A DNA stretch of 64,000 nt from Venturia oleaginea. Lineage: Eukaryota > Ascomycota > Dothideomycetes > Venturiales > Venturiaceae. Below are positions 22,072 to 33,003 of this stretch, in pieces (within the stretch, counting starts at the first letter, position 1; every line of letters starts with the position of its first letter). The notes beneath the pieces were generated by a model. The model searched no databases and was not told where the DNA came from. It worked only from the letters and a program-made list of their open reading frames with translations. The translations under genes and the position numbers were made by a program. The stretch is from positions 372,001-436,000 of the forward strand of contig JABMLP010000006.1 in assembly GCA_013176395.1 (NCBI GenBank). The letters are read 5' to 3'.

Positions 22072-22803
22072 CGTTAGAATCTAAGGATCTACGCTACGGC
22101 CCGCGATTTAACGCACCAAGCCTGAATCTCACGTGACCCTGCTCCCCCCTAACCATCACCACCATGCTGCCGGCTAACGTGACGGGCTATACGGCGGATG
22201 CCAGAATATACGCTCCAATCCGACGTCGGATTGTTACTTAACCGACTAGTCGGCCTGGCCTCACTCGTCCGCGCGGCGGACTGTTGAGAGGCCTGGATCC
22301 ATCCATGTCGAAGCTGAATCTGGCTCCTGCTCAAACAAGGTTTTCCAATAATAAGAAAGATTTTCTGGAAAAGCCTTCAGAATCCAAACACCGAAGTATC
22401 ATCAGTCTCCCTACGAAAAGCAGTGGAGAGAGCTCAAAGTTATCCAAGTTCTCTAGACTAAAAAGGGAGTTCTCCATCAGATCTCTGGGGGAAAGATCCG
22501 TTGCTAAGAGGCAAAAGATGACCATCCAAGGACGAAAATTGAGAAATGATAATCTCGAGGAAGAGCAAGACAGATGGCCCGATACTGATTGGCGACTTTT
22601 TGTTGCTATTTACCAACAAAAAGTCGGTATATGACGCCGAAGATAGCAGATCTCCGAATGCGACACCGTGTATAGTATCTATATTTGCTTCGGGCAGGCT
22701 ACTTCGAACCTATACCGGTTGTCTGGGCGGCTTCGAACTCAAATCCACTCAAGTTCAGTATTCAGTCCCAGGCGGGTTAGAGAGGTATAACTCCTCAGTG
22801 GCA
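22072..22803. other. Spacer with a 117-codon unassigned ORF and a perfect hairpin
   Basis: A plus-strand frame at 22284-22634 encodes a Ser/Lys-rich sequence without known domains. It may be part of the broken gene to its right, but no joining is supported. At 22593-22626, 13-bp perfect arms (CGACTTTTTGTTG and its complement) enclose an 8-base loop. Nothing else recognised. Confidence 0.4.
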
Positions 22804-23051
22804 AGGCTACGAAGACACCGCTGAAGACCGCTTCTACTGGGTTTTAAACCACAGAGATGGAAGTATCGGCATGAAAATGAAACCAGATCGAACATCGGCG
22901 ATGGATATGGCTCGGGCGCGCATGGCTTCTGCCGTTGAACCTCCTCCAGCTTACTTTGCCTCGGAGGATACGTGCCACCTTCAGCATACATCAAAGGGGT
23001 ACTCGAAGCAAGTCATGCCCGCTCCTTTTTTTGCATTTGTGATGAAATAAG
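22804..23051 (+). pseudogene. Probable 5' fragment of a vWA-domain gene, split from the rest by a hAT insertion
   Basis: A frame of about 80 codons with coding character (GYEDTAEDRFYWVLNHRDGS, then AVEPPPAYFASED and GYSKQVMPAP) ends at TAA 23049-23051. A stop also lies just upstream, near 22773, so the start is not visible. It lies on the same strand as, and 175 bp from, the hAT target site, on the other side of which the vWA fragment begins. Joining the two into one gene is inference from order, strand and spacing; the junction could be an intron. Confidence 0.45.
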
Positions 23052-24450
23052 AGCTGTGAAGGAAAGTATTCATTGAAGACTTAGAAATAACTTGTGGAGG
23101 GGATAAAAGATTGAATGGCTTACTTTCCTATGTGAAGGCATAAAGCCTGACTATATACATATAACTGTAGAAACTTCTAGAAGTGAATGCATGAGGTTAT
23201 TGCAAATCCTCAGTGTGGGGTATATGCAGTGAAGTAAATAGACTAGACAGACACAGATACGACAGCCATATCCGGTCTGTCCACCTAAAACATGCAGATA
23301 TCCAAGGATATCTGTCTGTTATCTGTCTGCCTCATTGCGCTGAATCTCGTCATCGATATCGCGCTGATCTTGAGCCTCAGGGCTGAGGTCAACAGTTTCT
23401 TCAACAACAGCTTTATCGAGGGTAATGTCATCAATAGAATGAGGCCTTCCAAACCAGTTTTTGAGACATTCATTGGCCCCAATGAGGTCCATATTGAGCC
23501 GATTGCGAGTCAGATATAAGGTGTTTGGCGCTCGAAAATGTACGCTCACATTCGTCAGACATCAGAGGTATTGCCAACATATCATACGCAAAACTCGCGA
23601 GATCTGGCTCAACAAGATAGTGATTGTTCCAGTAACTGAGGGCGTCGGTAGGCTTTAAATTAGAACCACAGTAATGTTCAAAGCGATCAGTAACCCGGGG
23701 AGCCGTTGAGGTTTCGAAATCGTCATCCGAGTGCCAGTAGTTGTTATCATAAGACGCAAATGAACCCCATTGAGTGTCATCTTCATTACTAGGCCTGTAC
23801 GGCTCTCGTCGTAATGCAAATAGGGGGTCGATTGGGGGATCACCGCCTGTAGAATAGCGGCCTTTGTATTCTTCTTCCCATAGTTTGGTGACGGATTCCT
23901 TGACCTTGATATCATAAACTTCATTGAAATCCGGCCAATTACGCCCAAACCATAGGGATTTTCGCGCAGGATCCGGCAGAATGGCAGCAAAGTAGGCTGG
24001 AGATTCGGAAGTCTTTTCCCAATATTCAGAGATCTTGGTGTGAGAAGCCGTACACCATTTGGCCAATTTCCCGTAATGGGGATGACCAGATCTGCTAGAA
24101 GCATCCTCAAATTTGCCTTGAAAGTACGAGATCCTCCTCCTCAATTTATCCATTGTAGTGTACCATTTTCGAAGAACTCGGCTCCCTCTGTTGCCTTCAG
24201 TGGTTAACGTGGCTTCATGAAAGACTTGAAGACAAGGTTGTAGTGTTTCGAGGAGGTTCCAATCGGTAGAGAGCAGTTTATCGTCGTTGACGCCCTTTGA
24301 ACGAGGCTGGGTAGGAATATGGGTGTTACAGACCAGCTCAATACGGCTGCGACAATTGAGGAAGCGAATGATAGACTCAAAGTACGAGTTCCATCGTGTT
24401 GCGTTGGATTGTATGAGCTGAAAGATTATATTACCTAGGGAATAGTTCTA

Positions 24451-25853
24451 GCACGGGTTGGCCAGAATTGACGGCGCACAGACCGCCTCAATATGTGATT
24501 TTAGAGTAATGTACAGATATCACCACAAAGCGCTTTGAATTCGCACTTAAGGCTGCTCAATAATTGATCTACAGCGCTGGGGCATCTCCCTCATGCGGTC
24601 ACGAATTTGTTTAAGTGTAATACGGTCCCATTCTGCCTGAATATCTGCCTTGAATTGGGCCACCGTTGTCCACTTTCTACCAACCAATCTACCCTTCATG
24701 ATGTTCCAACAAGCTTCTATAGAGTTCAAATCTGGTGACTCTGGAGGGTGGGTGAGTAATAAGAGATCTGCTTCGCGTTTAAGGAGGGCTGGAGGTGAGT
24801 TTAGTGAGTTGATTCCGTGCGATGGATCGCCATCCTCCTGTAGCCAGTATCTGCACTTGTGCTTTGCCTCCAAGTCCTGTATAGCCTTAATATATTGTGG
24901 CAGTATCTTTTCAGCGTAAAAGACATGCGACATGCAGTTTCCTTTTGGTGTAGCATCCTGTTTTGCCTTCCAGTCATCGTAGACCTTGCAGCGCTCTGCA
25001 AAGGCAGTATCCAGCTCGTATTTGAGTTGCTTAGGCTTGGTAGGAGCCCGCTGCTTCTCTGAGGGCTCAACAGGATCTTTGTAGAATATGAGGCTACCTT
25101 TGTGGTTGTAGTTGACTCCGCCGGCGACGTGGATTGTGATGTCTAAACCTGTGCCTTTGACTCATTTATAGACCTTTCTTGCCCGGGTTTACGTAGCTCG
25201 TACTCGGGCTCTTCCATCAGCTGCTTTGACTGGAAGTGAGCCTCGTCTGTGAACCAAATGCGAGACCAAAAGCCTGAAATCGTGGCGGTGAGGTGTTCTT
25301 GGCCGTACTGACGGCGGAGGGCTTGATTCTTTTTGCTAATTCTCTTTTGAAACTTCTTTTTGAATCGTTTGGCTCCTATCTGATTGGCGTGGCGACGTAA
25401 AGTTCGTGGTGCGGCTTCCAAATTGAGTTCTTCGACTTGATCTCTGTAGCCCATCTCGTGTGTTGGGTCATCTTGGTCAATTATCTTCTCTAAATCAGAG
25501 GCAGATACCAAGCTTTTTCTTCCTAAGATAGAACTCCTCTTTCTTGTTGTTCTAAGCGCTTTATTGCCCCAATCTTCTCGGTTTTTCCGCCATCTACGGC
25601 CGGTGGGAGTTGGGATGTTGATTCCAGGAAGGTGGCAAATAGATCTAAAGCTAGAGGAGGGACTAGCGGAGTCAAGGGCTTGAAAAAATCGATTTCGCTT
25701 CACGGTATCATATTCTCGACGATCAGTCTTTAGTAGCTTCTTTTTCGGCGTTGTGGGAGCCATAATGTGGTGGTTTATATGGAATCTACGTGTTGTTTTA
25801 GAGATCGGATGAAGGTCAGGGGTCTGTGCGCCGTCAATTCCGGCCAACCCGTG
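24451..25853 (-). mobile_element. Tc1/mariner element nested in the hAT transposase
   Basis: The inverted ends share CACGGGTTGGCC and then GAATTGACGGCGCACAGACC with one difference between arms. TA lies at 24449-24450 (one extra G before the arm) and at 25854-25855. The length of about 1.4 kb is normal for a fungal mariner. The hAT coding frame is recognisable immediately on both sides, so this element is the younger insertion. Confidence 0.9.
24547..25763 (-). pseudogene. Tc1/mariner transposase with one frameshift
   Basis: Starts at ATG 25763 (MAPTTPKKKLLKTDRREYD). An N-terminal helix-turn-helix region is followed by RTLRRHANQIGAKRF and the first catalytic Asp in WFTDEAHFQS. A one-base frameshift near 25160 separates it from DITIHVAGGVNYNHKGS. 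The second Asp is in QEDGDPSHG and the acidic residue of the third motif is in SPDLNSIEACWNIMK. It ends at 24547. Only one lesion is visible, so this is one of the better preserved transposases here. Confidence 0.9.
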
Positions 25854-27854
25854 TAGGTTGCGGCGAGGAGATCTGATAAGATTGCAATCGCAACCTTCTA
25901 ATTGGCTGAAACGCTCGAAAAGTGGGGAATATCGCGAGAATTCTGAACTTACATCGTAGGTATTCCACTTGATCTCGCTCGCAACTGTACTCAAACACCG
26001 CCCAAACTCCTGCCGCCTTTGAGGCGTCATCCGAATATACTTCACTATGTTATGGACCTTGCCAATCACTCCTTTCTTGCGCCAGGCAGCTGCAATTGAA
26101 GAGAAGTCGCCGTTGAGGTTGTAGGGATCCAAATCGCGTAAGTCCTTCTCCGCAGCGTCACCTAATATGAGGACTTGGGCTGATAAATTGATGATGTGAC
26201 TGATACAGCGCAGTCTCCTACGCCCTCTCTGCTCCTTAGTCATTTCTGGGTAGAGCCTACGCAGTATAATGTCGATACAGACATCGTTTGAAGCCGCATT
26301 ATCGGTCACAAAGAAGCCAACTCTCCTCCCGATCTTGTAGTCCTTGATGACCCGGAGTAACAACGCCGCCATATTCTCGCCTGAGTGCTCGCCAATGAGC
26401 TCACGGAGGGCTAAAAGCTTGATCTGGCGCCGCCCTTGGTGGTCAATGTAGTGAGCGTTGACTGCAATGATTGCACAGGAATTTGGAGAGGTCCATGGGT
26501 CAAAGGTTAAGTGAATATTCGATCTCTATGAGCGTTAGTATAGTAACTAAATCGCGAGTAGAAGATCGACTTACCTTGCCCTCCTCATATCTCGCTGGAG
26601 CCATTTTTTACGCTTCGCATATTCAGCCATTACCCAACTCCGTACCGTGTACCTCCCAGCCAAATATGCAACATATGGCGCGTTCAGAAGCTTCAAAAAG
26701 GCTAAGAAGTAGAGGTTATCTACCATCGAGATGGCGATATGACAATACACAATCCAGCGGATGAGGAGCAACTGGAAGAGCTCAAAATTATCGCGCCAAT
26801 AAGTTTGCGCATCCCGTTTACAACTTTGGTGTTGGCCGCCTGGTCCGCCAATTGCTGCAACATGTTGCATTTTGGGATCTCATTACCATTGACATTAACG
26901 CCGTGTTTGGTGCGCCAATGAGTGAGGGCGTGAGTATGACCGTGGGTAATATCGAGGGTAAATGGAAACTTTGTTTTTTTGCCGTTCTCACCATTGCAGT
27001 AGCAGCAATAGTAGAGGATAATTGGTTCTGTGGGATGCGCGATTGCAAACCCTCGAAGTTTGCCGTTATTGTCCTTCTGCCAGATCATAGAGGTAAGTTT
27101 CTTCTTCCTCTCACACCTCAAGACAATGTCATCCCGACGGCGGTAGTTGATACCCTCGATTTTGTAGGTTCTGCGCATATAGACATTACCTAAAGGTTGT
27201 GATACTGGATTCTGGTTCACCTTCACTTGAGGTAAAGGTAACTGTGTGGTTGCCAACTTTCCGGGTTTTTGTGACTCTCCGTTTGCTTTTATTACCGGTA
27301 ACTAGGCCAGAATCGATAGCCTCATCGTCGCCGAGGATAGTTGATGAATTATCGAATATAGACGGTTGAGTACTGACACGGCCAGAAGCGGTAGAACGCT
27401 GAGTTTGAGATTGAGACGCTTGAGAGCTACCTCGCCCTCGTCCTCCCGGCGCAGGCATTGTTGTAACGCAATTGAAAAGATGTTTAAATTTGAGCGATTT
27501 GGAGGGTTCGATAACTCATAATATTAGAGTCCACGCCGGCGAGGTTTTTGGCTGCCCCTGAGCTGGATTTTTCAGTATATTCAAAGTAACCAATCGCTTG
27601 CAAAGCCGAAGATATTAGCGTAGATTCCTTGCTAAATCCACGCCAATGTCTACTATCCTCGCTAAATTCCACGCCAAAATCCACTACCTCCACACCCACC
27701 ACCAAAAACAGCGCTATACAGACATGCCAAGCCAATATCTGGAGCTTGATTGGTGGAGATCTGCTCCATCTAGACCCCCCTGTTGTCCCAAGTCCGTCTG
27801 TCTGTCTGTTTGTCTGTCTAGTCTATTTACATCACTGGGTATATGAACTTCACA

Positions 27855-28447
27855 TGATGCCAAGACGTTCCTATCCCAAGATGTTTCAACAATTTGATAC
27901 TCCAAAGGTTGCTTCCGATGACACGATGATCTTGCTAGATATGTCGGAATCCATGGATTTTGAACCCCGTCGGCCAAATTATAACCAATACCTTATTATC
28001 GACTACGTCAGGTCGACGCAGCCTAAAAGGTAAAGGCGAGCATTTACTCTACGTTAACTGCTGAGTAGGCCATGATAATTAGTGTTCCTAGATGTTGCGA
28101 AAGCTATCATTCGAAGGCTTACTGACGCGATGGCCGATCATGATCACAACTTCCAAGGATACCAACTCACCACTTTCTCCAGCATGGCCAAATATATCGG
28201 CGTAGTGAACTACAAAAACCTAGAAAACATGTGGGAAAATGTCAATCTAGGCGGAGGGACTCGCGTCATGACAGGTTAGTCCTCTTAAATATCTACAAAC
28301 AAAAACACCTTCTAACCATGCGAGAACGACCAGGTTGGCAAAAAGTAAAAGACCCCCACTTCCAAAAACATTCAGAATCAGTAACCTATCACCCCGTAAA
28401 TTCTAGGAAAAGAAGAGATATGGTCAGCAAACGATCCCCGCGGTAAA
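27855..28447 (+). pseudogene. von Willebrand factor A domain protein, fragment
   Basis: The first segment (27855-28029) contains the MIDAS-type motif DDTMILLDMSESMD, where DxSxS binds a metal ion. After a likely intron starting GTAAAG at 28030, the frame DVAKAIIRRLTDAMADHDHN continues from 28091 to 28274. A second intron (28275-28333, GTTAGT...CCAG) joins GGGTRVMTG to WQKVKD. Similarity to a vWA protein ends after HSESVTYHPV, near 28400, followed by a stop at 28445. The exact first intron junction does not keep frame, and the C-terminal half of the domain is absent. I read it as a gene remnant damaged by the hAT insertion and a 3' loss. Confidence 0.7.
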
Positions 28448-29187
28448 CAGGGATCAAGACGGAGGAGTTTATCTGAGGGCATGATAGACTTAGAACTTTC
28501 TGACCGGAAGAAAGAAGCTGTGGGTAACGAGAGCCAACTCGGAGCACTTCACTGTTATCAGGCTGTCCGATTTCTTTGTTAGATGGGCGAGACATCAAAA
28601 TGTTTGTTTCTTCGGGACGTCGCAGGTGGATAGGTGAGTTGAGCTTTTTTGAATCTTCTGCCTTTCTTTGGCCTGCATGTATGCAGCGGCAGCATGGCTG
28701 CGAAAAAAAAAAAGGTCTTATCTGTTGGTATGCGGACCAGTGAGCCGAAGAAAGAAGTAGAGTTGGTAAAGTCATACGCAACAATGTCCGTGGGCACGAA
28801 TTTAAATCGAACTGTACTTGTCATGCTGCTAGCCGGGCCACCAGCCTTGACATGATGGGCATCATGGGTAAAGCTATCGAAAGCAAAGATCACAAGAGAG
28901 CAATTTATCCATTCCATAGCTAAAGCTAAACGACCATTCCCATCAAACTTGATATTCCATGGTCAAAAGTTTTTCTGCCTGCTCAGATTCCCACCCACCA
29001 TGTTATTGAAATCGCCGTCATTTTTCCCAATTTTTATTTTTTTGGCGTTTTCTCAATTTGTAATCGTCGGGGAGAGGGAGAAGTAGGACGGCATGGCAAC
29101 ACCACCCAGATGTTTGGTGCAAAGAACCCAAGTCTCATAGATCCTCAGAGAAATGGAATGATCAAACTCATCGAATGAGGAGCAGAT
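28448..29187. other. Spacer between vWA remnant and zinc-knuckle gene; no gene seen
   Basis: Open frames on both strands lack recognisable motifs. An A-run (28700-28711) and T-rich stretches near 29025-29045 are present. The right part must hold the 3' UTR of the gene ending at 29188. Confidence 0.5.
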
Positions 29188-31109
29188 TTACCATCCGCCA
29201 GAAGCTTCAACCGCAGCACCACCGAAGTCAGCACTGCCGGTAAACTCACCGCCAACTCCGGCGTCGACGTCCATTGCAGGAGGAGCTGCAGCGGGATTCT
29301 TGCAGCGTGCGGCACCATGTCCCACTGAGATGAAGTTAGTAGGTGATAACCCATGGAGAGGCAGAATGGACTTACTTTCGCCGCAGTTACGGCACTGAAC
29401 CTTTGTGTAATCGCGGGATTTCGGGCATTCTCGGGAGGAGTGTCCCATCTGGTCGCAGTTGCGGCATTGCATATTCGCCATGTTCTTGGGCTCGGTGCAC
29501 TCTTTGGCAGAGTGACCATTCTGCTCGCAGTTGCGGCACTTCATGACGCGAGGCTTGTCGCACTCAGTAGCCTTGTGGCCTTCCTCTCCGCAGTTGCGGC
29601 AAGTAATCGGGCCACCACGAGTCGGGCAGTCTTTGGAAAAGTGACCGACCTCATTGCATGCCTTGCACTCAACACCCTCAGCGGAGCGAGGCTCTGGACA
29701 TTCCTTGGAAGTATGACCGGACTTCTTGCAGTTACGGCACGCGAAGGGATCAACGCGCTCCTGGGTGCAGTCGCGAGCACGGTGACCAGTCTCGTTACAG
29801 ATAATGCATTGGACCTTGGGGCCTTCAACGACCTCGGCGGGCTCTTCCTTGCAGTGCTTCTTGATGTGGCCGAGCTCGCCACAGTTACCGCACTTTGGAA
29901 TACCACGGTCGAACGGCATGCCTACTCCCTCTTTAAGGCGCTCGATGTTCTCTTCGGGTGTAGCTGGCCAGCCTTTAGCAAAGAAGGTGCGCTTGGCCTT
30001 GGGACCCCAGTTGAAGGCCAGCTTGAACTTCTGGTTCACGGCACCGGCTGGGCTGATGAGGGTGAAGACATCGCTGACTTCCTCTTCCTGTGAAGAAGTT
30101 AGTTGCATTTTCTTGGATGAGAGCTGAGTGGGGTAGGAGATATACCTTTGCAATAAAATGCATATTTCGATCCTCTGAACGGAAGCCTTGCTGCATGTCG
30201 GCAAGATCAAGCGCATCGCCCTCACCATCGGCGTGCTTGATGTACACGGCCTTGGCGTAGGCAAGGAAAGCCTGGAATTGGATAGTTAGCATTGAGCAAC
30301 CGGGGTGAGGAAGGTAGTGAAGCCTTGCATCCTTGAAGTCGTCGAGATCCTTGGCAGCATCTGCCTCCTTCATCTTGGTCCAGGCGTCTTCGGCAGACAT
30401 CTCAGCTGCATCCTTGAATACATCGGTTCGCAATTCCTCGCAAGCGATAGCCTTGTGTCCCTCTTTGCCGCAGATTCGGCAGCTATCGGCGGGCTTTTCC
30501 GGGCAATCAGCAGCACGGTGGCCTTCCTTGTCGCAATGGCGGCAGGTTCCTGTGAATGGGCGCTCGACGCGCTCATTGGTGCAGTCGGCCTTGTTGTGAC
30601 TGAAAATTGTTAGTAATTGACCCCGATGAATGAATGTCCACCCCGATCAAACGCAATAAAGTTGCGGTGGACTTTTTCAAAGGCCTGCCACAGCCTGGGA
30701 GGTTTGTGGTATGTATTATCTTGAGATGAGTGAGAGAAAGAAGCTTACCCGGTCTGACCGCAGTTGTAGCACTCGCCTGTCATTTGCTTGGGCTCTGAAC
30801 AATCGCGAGAGAAGTGGCCAGTCTGTTGGCAGCTAGAGTGGACATGTTAGCGATATCGTGAAGAAGAAGAGTGTTTGGCTTACTTGCGACAGGTATCGTC
30901 ACCGCCAGCACCGCCGTCGCCTCCGCTGAAGCCCCCATCACCTCCGCTAAAGCCGCCATCGTCTCCACCGCTCAATCCGTTGGTGTCGGCAGTGAAGCCT
31001 CCGCCATTGCCATTGGTGGTCTCCCAGTTAGAGGCTAGAGCAATCAGTAACGCATAGAGCGCGGTGGTGAGAGAAAGAACTTACCCTCGGCTCCGGTATC
31101 CCAGGGCAT
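29188..31109 (-). CDS. Multi-CCHC zinc-knuckle nucleic-acid-binding protein (CNBP/Gis2-like), 7 exons
   Basis: Proposed exons, minus strand: 31109-31085, 31034-30884, 30832-30749, 30599-30329, 30271-30146, 30087-29376, 29324-29188. They total 1506 nt, 501 residues, all junctions in frame. The protein has a Gly/Asp-rich N-terminus and four knuckles (first CRNCQQTGHFSRDC, split by an intron). A linker of about 130 residues without knuckles follows, then eight more, the last being CRNCGEMGHGAARC, and an Ala/Gly-rich tail. Twelve knuckles are more than the seven usual for CNBP/Gis2. Such proteins bind single-stranded RNA or DNA and act in translation and mRNP granules. The intron at 30272-30328 has a GC donor (GCAAG) and is 57 nt; its retention would add 19 codons in frame. 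Confidence 0.92.
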
Positions 31110-31420
31110 TTTGCGATCAGTTGTTGGTTTCTGAGGTATGTCAGTGTGAGGTGCCTTCAGATGTGAGGCGTAGTGAGGATATGGAGGATTTTTGTTGATG
31201 GAGTGGAGATGGAGGTGAGAGATTGAGCGGGTACAGTACTAACTTGTTTCTATGTATTGTTTTCAAGTCGCGACTTGGGCTCGTCTAAGCTGAACTGCGA
31301 TGGGTCAGTGATGCCTGGCAAGACGTGGGCATCGGAAGTGATAAGAGTGAGCGAGTGGGTGCTTACCGATTGAGACGAGTGAAGCAAAGCTGATCGAAGA
31401 ATGAGACGGCTCTGAAAGTG

Positions 31421-31646
31421 TGGAGTGTTTGTGAAGGAGTCGAAAGCTGTGCGGAAGGTATTAAATATTAGCTCGAATGCCAAGCCATCGTTGTCGATTG
31501 TAAAGTTGTCGGGTAAGCCAGTTCTAAATGTGGAGTGTCTGTGATCGAGTCGAAAGCTGTGCGTAAGGTATTAAATATAACTAGTAGCTAGACGGCCAAG
31601 CCGTCGTTGTCGATTGTAAAAGTTGCCGGGTAAGCCAGTTCTCAGT
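31421..31646. repeat. Tandem duplication of about 110 bp
   Basis: Unit 1 is 31421-31530 and unit 2 is 31531-31646. Both start TGGAGTGT and contain GAGTCGAAAGCTGTGCG, then GGTATTAAATAT, and end GGGTAAGCCAGTTCT. They differ by scattered substitutions and a small insertion in unit 2. It lies 310 bp upstream of the zinc-knuckle gene start, in its promoter region. Confidence 0.9.
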
Positions 31647-31948
31647 GTACTATCTGTTCCCGAAGCTTCCACTCAAGTCAGATATCATGCGGTCTATACG
31701 CCGTACTCTTCAGCATCGCATCTCATATACTGGCCAACTACAGCGATGGCCGACTACTGAAAGCTGATTCGTGCACACCTGTCGAGGCAGAGGAGCAGGA
31801 AGGCCTATGAAAACTTTCATCATTTACCCTGCCGTCTCTCTTACGGCCAGTCAAAGATCTTCCTGCTACCATCACGAGGCTAGATGACAGTGTCCAATTG
31901 CATGGGAGTGCGGTCAGCTCACGATTCAATACACCATTCCATACCCTA

Positions 31949-33003
31949 TTAATCAGCCTTCGTTCCCATACAGACCAAGAACGGAAAGTCCACGGAGCCT
32001 CCGCCCTCAACATCCTTGGGCATCCTCCACGCTTCCTTGACCTCTACATCGACGAACCTCGCCTCCTTCAGTAATGCCTCCATCTCTTGTTTGGTGATAC
32101 CATGCCTCTCTACACCCTCCAGTTTATGCTGTGGATGGAATTGGATCGCCTCCGGTCCAAAATTCTCGAAATCCGTCAAAGCAATACGCCCATTTGGCTT
32201 CAAAACCCCCCACATGGTCTTCAGAATACCCGAAAGCGAAGGGATATGGTGCAGTACCAAATGCGAGATAACCAGATCGAACCGCTTGGGGTGACATGCG
32301 GAGCCGGTGTCCTGAATCTTTGGGTCGTCGGGATCTTCAAGCATAACGCAGATTGGATTGATATTGCTAGCACCAGTTTGTGCCGCAAGTTTGGTTTGCA
32401 AGGCTTTGATCATGCCTTTGGCCGTGTCGACTGCAGTTAACGATTTGAGATATGGAGCAACGAGCAGCGAGAGAAGGCCGGTTCCACAACCAATTTCAAG
32501 GACATCGAGATCTGAGAACACAGTAAGCCCTGGAATTCGAAGTGAGTACTGTAGCGAGCGTGGACAAGTGTAGATGCAACCTCTCTCCGGGTTACTCAAG
32601 TCCAATCCGCAGACTTTGCTTGTCAAATTGGAGCACCAACTACTGTTCCAAGCTATATCCACAGACTCTTCGTGGATTATGTACACCTGCCGGAATGCCG
32701 ACGGAGATAACCGCGCCCGCAGTTTAGGACGACGAAACAGCATGCAAACAATCTGTACGTCAGGAAACAATGCATTTCTATGCAGATCTCAGATGTTTCA
32801 ACTCATCGCCACGAGCTTCAAGAAATAATCTTTGAGCAAAGAAATGATATGTACTCACTTTTCTCGCCCGATTCTGTCGCAGTGGCATGTAGCTGTGGAA
32901 CATTTTCAAGCAGTGCGCCCAAGGCAAATTGACTGCTCTTCACGGTGAAAGGATTGTTGTCCCACTCGGCAGCCTCCGTGTCGAACCTATCATTAACCGC
33001 CAT
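31949..33003 (-). CDS. Class I SAM-dependent methyltransferase (Methyltransf_11/UbiE-like)
   Basis: Two exons are proposed: 33003-32859 and 32511-31949, giving 235 residues. The splice GAAAA|GTGAGT ... TTCTCAG|ATCTCG joins EKN to LDVLEIGCGTGLL in frame. The latter is motif I (SAM binding, near residue 50). Asp in TAVDTAKGMI is the motif II position, DLVISHLVLHHI is the motif after it, and LKPNGRIALTDF follows. The protein is small and without a targeting signal, so it is likely cytosolic. The substrate cannot be told; yeast-type ubiquinone or small-molecule methyltransferases are possible. The 347-nt intron is long for this genome and may contain another small exon. Confidence 0.85.

Larger units (their letters stand above)
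23319..27458 (-). pseudogene. hAT transposase, frameshifted and interrupted
   Basis: The N-terminal parts (27458-27186, then 27256 to about 26790) include a BED-like zinc region (CCYCNGENG ... HALTHWRTKHG). The catalytic region has WTSPNS and FVTDNAASND; after the mariner insertion the frame resumes with LIQSNATRWNSYFESI. The C-terminal dimerisation region carries YWNNHYLVEPDLASFA and SDECERTFSSAKHL. Frameshifts occur near 26790 and 23530, and possibly at the 27186-27256 overlap. A 51-nt intron is predicted at 26524-26574 (GTAAG...TACTAAC...AG), which joins RRAR to SNIHLTFDPWTSPN. Inactive as it stands. Confidence 0.88.
23227..27837 (-). mobile_element. hAT DNA transposon with 8-bp TSD, carrying a nested Tc1/mariner element
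   Basis: The ends are inverted: CAGTGAAGTAAATAGACTAG at 23227 and CAGTGATGTAAATAGACTAG read inward from 27837. The 8-bp direct repeat GGTATATG flanks both sides (23219-23226 and 27838-27845), the diagnostic hAT target duplication. The length is 4611 bp, or about 3.2 kb without the inserted mariner element. Near both ends lie short TCTGTCTG-type repeats that could be transposase binding sites. Confidence 0.95.

Noticed and set aside
27629..28033. 134-codon ORF crossing the right hAT end into the vWA fragment
   Set aside because: The frame crosses the hAT terminus and target duplication. Its upstream part is transposon UTR, so it is a chance fusion and not a gene.
29353..30093. 246-codon ORF on the plus strand
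   Set aside because: Antisense to the zinc-knuckle gene. Its length follows from the GC-rich Cys/Gly codons of the true gene, and no family is recognised.
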